Below are positions 59,260 through 64,000 of a stretch of 64,000 nucleotides of DNA, one piece after another. The notes beneath the pieces were generated by a model that saw only the letters and a list, made by a program, of their open reading frames with translations, was not told the origin of the DNA and made no database searches. The stretch is taken from positions 22,309,501 through 22,373,500 of the forward strand of contig NC_088348.1 in NCBI RefSeq assembly GCF_036884655.1, in the 5' to 3' direction. The first letter of the stretch is position 1. Each line of letters starts with the position of its first letter. Source of the stretch: Musa acuminata AAA Group. Its lineage: Eukaryota > Streptophyta > Magnoliopsida > Zingiberales > Musaceae. The position numbers were made by a program, and so were the translations under genes.

Positions 59260-59535
59260 AGACTTTCCAACTTTTTTCAACGACAATGTGCAGAAATTTC
59301 AATAGAAATATGGTGAAAGACACTATCATCAAGCCATTGTCGAATAAACTCAACTGGTTTTCAATCTAACCTCTTCCACTCATCCTCTATCATAGTTGTG
59401 GGTTTTGCACTATCTCCCTGCAAAGGTCTATACAAATCTTTACAATATAGGATATCTTCCATTCTTGGTTTTCATATCATCTAATTGTTTCCATTCAAAC
59501 TAATCATGCGAGAAACACTACTGGCCTCCATGTTC
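59260..59535 (-). pseudogene. Copia gag N-terminal fragment of the nested element
   Basis: The minus strand begins MEASSVSRMISLNGNN and continues after a break with KPRMEDILYCKDLYRPLQGD, then EFIRQWLDDSVFHHIS. This is the N-terminal half of a copia gag. It stops within KKLESLYERKTASNK and is followed by RT-region sequence. The missing part would include the zinc knuckle. Confidence 0.8.
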
Positions 59536-59565
59536 TAATACAAAATTAAATCACTAAAACCCTGC

Positions 59566-59577
59566 TCTGATACCAAT
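59566..59577 (-). promoter_or_regulatory. Primer-binding site of the nested copia
   Basis: CTCTGATACCAATT (reverse complement AATTGGTATCAGAG) adjoins the LTR edge at 59578, fixing minus orientation. Confidence 0.85.
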
Positions 59578-60236
59578 TGATGGGATATAAAGAGAAATAA
59601 ACTTTTGTATATGAACAAATACTAGTAGGCCATATAACACGCAGCAGAATTAAATAGAATCACAATCAAATAGAACACCAAGATATACGTGGAAGACCCC
59701 CTCCAATGTGAAGGGTAAAAACCACAGGATAAACTAGAGATAATCTACTATAAGAATAATAAATATATAAATCTCAATCTCTTGCCTAAAACCCTAGCAA
59801 AAATCACAAGAGAAGAATTGGGATACAACCCAGATGGAACCCTAGCATAGTGCATGTGAGGTTTAACTCAGTGGTGGCTCCACACCGTGATGAGTTCTCG
59901 ACTCCATCCACGAGTAGCCCTTTCCTACTCGAGCCCTCTCACCCTACCCAAATGCTAGGTCGGCTTTGATACCAAATGTCACAACTCGAGTCTGATAAGC
60001 CAACTGGCCAATAACTACATTTTGATCATTCAACCGTGGACCAAAATGCTTAAGCGGGAGTTAACGTAGTACACTCATCAGGCCCATATAAGCCAATCAT
60101 ACACATTGCCCACTTCCGATGTGGGACTAATGGGATGTTACACCTAATATGAATCTAGGGTTTAGATAAAGGGGGGGTGGGTTGTGGGCTATTAAAGCCC
60201 ATCATGGGCTGAATCTGGTAGGTTGTCAGCCTAATA
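59578..60236 (-). repeat. 5' LTR of the nested copia, middle replaced
   Basis: Outer and inner parts (60142-60236 and 59578-59830) match the 3' LTR, but the central about 310 bases do not. The replacement carries an LTR-like piece with TGTCACAACTCG at 59977, GGGATGTTACA ending at 60142 and an adjacent primer-binding-like TTTGGTATCAAAGCC on the minus strand (59962-59976). Confidence 0.7.
59977..60142 (-). mobile_element. Short LTR-like fragment (166 bp) inside the nested LTR
   Basis: Bounded by TGT and ACA, with a TGGTATCAAAGCC primer-binding-like site next to its left edge. It could be one LTR of a small element (TRIM-like) or of a chromovirus. A second copy of this LTR is not seen nearby. 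Confidence 0.45.
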
Positions 60237-60241
60237 CAATG

Positions 60242-63110
60242 AACTGCAAATGTTGAGGAGTACCTCAAAAATAACAACTCCACGAAGCTCAATGGACCGA
60301 ATGAGCGGTGAGGAGTCATCGCATGATTTCACTTGAGAGAATGCATTAGTGGATGCATTGCGAGATCAAGTGAGTGAGCGACCCAAAGCAACACAAATGA
60401 AGGCACACTTAGAGTTGATATGGAGATCAGACTCAAGGGAGGGCCGACCCGTGGAATGGTGGGCGCGAGGGCCACTATCAACTCAATGCAAAACAAGGAG
60501 CGGAGTAACTTGGGTGTAACTTGGGAAAGTACCCAAGCCACATGAAGGGAGCCGACATAGAAGATGGAACATGGAGCAGAGGCATAGAGCTTTCCTTGGA
60601 CAAAGGTCAAGGATATGAACTCTTGTAGAGGCAAGAGCAGGATTATGTTGTTCTATAGGTCTCTCATTCTAATGGAGCGGGCTCATCCTATATGGTACCA
60701 AAGATAAAGGCAGCTTTGAGGCACATGCACCTTACCTTAGAGAAGCATTTGATGGAGGAACTGAGGCAACTCAACTTGCAGAGACGTAGTTGGGTTCAGA
60801 AGGCCTTGGCACAGGGTAAGAGGACATTGAGGCAAGTACTCTTAAAGAATATGTCATAGTGTTGCCATGAAGAAAGTAGTGTGCAGCGAAGATTGTGCTA
60901 GTAGGGGGACAGAGCCCTAAGATCCAGACAATGGTGCACCATTTTCAGCGAAGTCGGATTTCGGGAGCTACTAGGCGATGGACTGTCCTAGACCAGTGCT
61001 TAATCTAGGTGTGACCCAAGAGCGAGTGGATGAAGGTCGATTGCTAAAGGAGTGAACACAATCAAATGTGGAAGAGGCCATACGATATGTTGGCAGAGGC
61101 CACACACGGACGAATCGCAATCCGAGTTCATCCCATAATGATCAGATTGCAATGGAGATGTCACCAGGAGGCGACATGGTGTAGCGGATCTTGGTGGAAT
61201 AGTTCGTGGCAATATGATACACACAGATTGTAGTCCCATGAGGGATTATCTTATACGGAGGTATGATCGGGAGTTATTGGAAGCTCTACTTCGGTGAACA
61301 CGACGTCAAGAAGGGCTATAGATTCAATGAGTGAAGGTCATGGTACCGTAGAGGCGGGTCTTCCATACGTGCATTGAGTTTTACATCGGATGAAAGCTAT
61401 GGTTATCAACATATGGGGGCTATGTACTATTGAGAAAAAAGTTCGGATGCAAGTACTAGTGAGCCCCATGGGAGGGATTTGATCATGTAGAGGTATGATC
61501 GAAGTAGTTAGAGAGTTAGACTACTCTAGAGCCCATATTCGCTTAAGGGGGCCCGACAAGTCAAAGGATAAGGTTGAGTAAGCGAATGTTGCTACCAAGG
61601 AAGCTAAGGAGAACAAAATCGATGTGAACCTTGAAACATGATGGTAGAGACCATGAATGAGAGTTACAGTCTGTCTTTCCATCGATCAAGGGGAACTGCT
61701 TGGAGAACATAAAGGTGTTGAAGCAAGGGGTCGAAAGATGCTAAGAAGCAACGACGAGTCCAGAGAAACTTAGCTACCCAAAACCAAGCATCGATTAGAA
61801 TAGAGGTGAACTTGGAGGAGTGTCACAGTGCCATAGAGGCAAATCTACCGATCGTAAAGAAAGGGATGTAGATGTGAGGCGATAGATAGTATGGCCATAG
61901 GCATGATAGCACCATAGTACCGCAGAGGCAAGACTTCCGTGAAGTCATTGATCCCTTGCTCTCATGGAGGGAGAGCGCTTGGTCATAAAAGGGGCCGAGA
62001 AGGTGGAGCATGCGGAGGCAAACTCTAAGTACTAAGACAAGACTGAAGGGCAGCGGCCAAAGAACTTCGTAAGACCGGTGTCAATGAGCTTCTCATCAAA
62101 ATAGCTAAAAGTGAATGACTTTGGGTCGTGCAAGAGTACATGACCAAGGAACGAAACAGGCAATATACGGTATTGTACCTTTGCAACTCAGTGGAGTAGG
62201 TGGCAGGGTTGATGAAGAAGACAGTACAATCCTAGAGGCGACCAAAACTATTAGAGACTTACTCCAAATGGAGTGAAAACTTCTTGCGTTCCAAAAGTTC
62301 GATGGCATTGAGAAGGTGAATCACAGTAGCTAACTCAACGCAATGAGTGCAAACACTTCAAGTGCTTCAGAAGTGTGAGCAAAGAGCAGGCAAAGGCTAG
62401 TAACCAGCTTGATGCATGGAGTATAACCCTCGAGGAGGCGGACGAAGTCAAGTAACCTTTGCCTTCTAAACTCTTAATAGAATGGGTGAAACCAAGTATC
62501 CTAATTCTTTTATCTATCCAGCAGAGAGACTCTGCACAGGTTCAAAGACCCTTCGAAGATAATGGAAGACAATAGTTATCAAATCCTCACCAATGGTAAT
62601 CAGTGCTACTGAGAGTATATTATCTGCTTCATTTCCCAACAGAATATCAATCGAAAGCGGAAGTGATGCAAATCTACTTGGAAGTGACAACTAAGTGAAA
62701 GAAGAGTATATGGGCAAATTTGGTGGAGGAAGGACCCAAAACTTCAAAAGTTTGTGAGGTGATGCTCGTTAAACCTCCAATAAGCATCCACCCAATTCAA
62801 GCAGTATGAGACATTTGGGAGACTAGCGCATAGTAAGGATGGTCTTTTTCTTCATCTAAAGGATCCGCAGGAACCAACATGGATCAACACAACTCAGCCA
62901 ACCCCACACTAGAGTTAGAGTCATTAGCGAGTTGAAGCAGCGTGGCAAATCAAAAGTTCGACTACTCAACAACAGCATTAGAGAGCAGCTAGGAGCCAAG
63001 AGGCGCATTATAGTTAGAGCAGAAGATTGAAGACTCGGCAAAGGCGATGGGTTGTAGTGTCGACAAAGACTTCGACGAGGACGTCGAAGGAATAAGTGGG
63101 GGTTTGTTCA
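60242..63110. other. Non-coding interior of the LARD-like element
   Basis: 2.9 kb with no gag, protease, RT or integrase motif on either strand. Short minus-strand open frames (60329-60634, 61000-61239, 62105-62308) have no recognisable domain. The region is not simple sequence and is about as GC-rich as genes, so it may be an old coding region mutated past recognition. Confidence 0.5.
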
Positions 63111-63518
63111 TGCTTATGTATGTCTGTATCTCTTAGTTTGTTCATGCTTTGTACAACATGTAGAGAGACGGTCGAAAGCTTAATAGCCCCATTTTAGTTG
63201 GGTTTAGTAGTCGTTTTAGGCTTGTAAATAAAGATTGTGTCAAGTGAATACTTATGAGAGATATTCGATCTGTAGTGGACCATTTTGACCCTTTGTTGTG
63301 CAACCATTCAGAGCTTGCAAAGTGTATTTGTAATTTGCATTGGCTATGAAGTATTTTTGAAAATGTTTGCTTGTGAATCTCGAGTGAGGCGCTTTCTCTA
63401 ACCCATTTTCTCTTTTGTAAGTCCTAAGAGACCATTGGAGGTTTTAGGAAGGCTGACCTTTGCGGATGGACACGCAAGGGTGCCCACGGCTTAAGCAAAA
63501 CCAGCTAAGTTCGTGACA
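63111..63518 (+). repeat. 3' LTR of the LARD-like element
   Basis: 408 bases matching 55916-56325, preceded by the GTGGGGGTTTGTT polypurine tract and ending AAGTTCGTGACA. Confidence 0.85.
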
Positions 63519-63529
63519 GAATGGCAAAA

Positions 63530-64000
63530 AAGTTACTCGACATCTGCAGTAGTGGCCCTTTCGCTGCTCGGCAATTACATCAGTGTCGACACAAATGCAA
63601 AGCAGCATTGCTCGGCAACTGCATTGGCGCTAACGTAGATGCAGAGTACCATTACTCTGCATCTACATCAACGTTGATACAAATGCAAAACAACTAAAGG
63701 GCCACTCGGCAACTACGTCAATATCGACACAGACAATGTTGCTCTATATCTATGTCGACGTCGATGTAAATAGAAAGTAGCGAAAGAGTCACTTGGCAAC
63801 TGCATTGACATCGACATAGTGCAGAGCAACCCTCGCCTCTCGTCGTTGATCTTCTCATCCACAACAACCACCCGAGCAACCTTTTTGTCGCTTTGCATCT
63901 GCGTTACCACCGATGTAGTTATCGAGCAATGCCACTCGGCAAATGCGTCGGTATAGACGCAAATATAAAGCGGCCCTCACCTATTATCACTGCTCTCTTC
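63530..64000. repeat. Right inverted arm of the host repeat (continues past the window)
   Basis: Reverse complements of 63800-63870 and 63940-64000 contain GTGGTTGTTGTGGATGAGAA, GAGAGGCGAGGG and GGTGAGGGCCGC, which match the left arm at 55799-55850 and 55574-55620. Many short words such as CTCGGCAACTGC and GATGCAGAG recur in tandem. It runs to the end of the window. Confidence 0.65.

Larger units (their letters stand above)
57139..60236 (-). mobile_element. Internally deleted Ty1/copia element nested in the LARD
   Basis: Minus-strand element with 3' LTR 57139-57731, 5' LTR 59578-60236 (mosaic), a primer-binding site at 59566-59577 and a polypurine tract near 57735-57750. It is flanked by CAACG (57134-57138) and CAATG (60237-60241), a probable five-base target duplication with one change. 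The interior retains the gag start, then jumps to RT and RNase H; the zinc knuckle, protease and integrase are missing. Stops and frameshifts are present, so it is inactive. Confidence 0.85.
55916..63518 (+). mobile_element. Non-coding LTR retrotransposon (LARD-like) carrying a nested copia
   Basis: It has two LTRs of about 410 bases (55916-56325 and 63111-63518), a perfect tRNA-Met-type primer-binding site at 56328-56340 and a polypurine tract (AGTGGGGGTTTGTT) at about 63095-63108. The interior (56341-57138 plus 60242-63110) has no gag or pol on either strand, though it is not low-complexity. Without the nested copia it is about 4.5 kb. Large LTR elements with conserved ends and non-coding interiors are known as LARDs and depend on proteins from other elements. 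Flanking pentamers (TGTAA, GAATG) do not match. Confidence 0.75.
55327..64000. mobile_element. Host repeat with long inverted arms (possible MULE or foldback element), incomplete
   Basis: About 55327-55500 begins GGGCTAATTACATATTATCC, similar in style to terminal inverted repeats of plant Mutator-like elements. Next come two tandem units of about 225 bases (55574 and 55799). Past the LTR element that fills the middle, the sequence from 63530 to the window end is an inverted, diverged version of the same units. This suggests one repeat with long inverted arms into which the LTR element jumped, but the right terminus is outside the window. Superfamily assignment is weak. Confidence 0.4.

Overview
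This is a stretch of nuclear DNA from a flowering plant, most probably a commelinid monocot. A Zingiberales / banana-family genome is my best guess but cannot be proven here. The grounds are four intron-containing plant genes with GC-rich third codon positions set in AT-rich intergenic DNA, a small cluster of family GT61 glycosyltransferases of the grass/commelinid xylan-decorating type, a receptor kinase of the Lr10/LRK10L type, and many Ty1/copia and Ty3/gypsy (Tat lineage) retrotransposons.

Layout. 1-10.9 kb is a rearranged block of one Ty1/copia family, with LTR, primer-binding site, leader, gag-pol and RNase H pieces in alternating orientation, forming two units with inverted ends. 10.9-17 kb is intergenic, with an old LTR scrap, a CACTA-type transposon end and a decayed copia element on the minus strand. 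17.1-22.7 kb holds two intact GT61 genes in tandem on the plus strand. 22.7-26.9 kb is gene-free. 26.9-32.7 kb is a decayed gypsy-type element with two about 0.5-kb LTRs and no recognisable pol. 33.7-35.4 kb holds a third, diverged GT61 gene on the minus strand. 36.5-48.8 kb is a nearly full-length but mutated Tat-lineage gypsy element with gag, protease, RT, two RNase H regions, integrase, an antisense reading frame, a 37-bp minisatellite, and a 1.6-kb solo LTR inside its 3' LTR. 50.4-52.9 kb is an intact three-exon Lr10-like receptor kinase on the minus strand. 55.3 kb to the end is a nest: an inverted-repeat-bearing host repeat contains a non-coding LTR element (LARD-like, 55.9-63.5 kb), which contains an internally deleted copia element (57.1-60.2 kb), one LTR of which has been partly replaced by another retroelement fragment.

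How the parts work together. Only four host genes look functional. The three GT61 proteins are predicted type II Golgi membrane enzymes that decorate cell-wall xylan. Every intron in the best-supported models is phase 1, so the short stem exons can change without disturbing the catalytic exon. The third copy has Tyr where the other two have His in the GVHGAGLTN motif. The receptor kinase is a single-pass membrane protein with a cysteine-rich wall-facing domain and a non-RD kinase domain. The rest, most of the window, is transposon-derived or unassigned intergenic DNA.

No clearly new biological system is present. The most unusual structures are the inverted-LTR copia units, the conserved Tyr substitution and splice-site ambiguity in the GT61 cluster, the antisense frame plus minisatellite of the Tat element, and the multi-level nest at the right end. 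All splice models, homology calls and element boundaries were made by eye.
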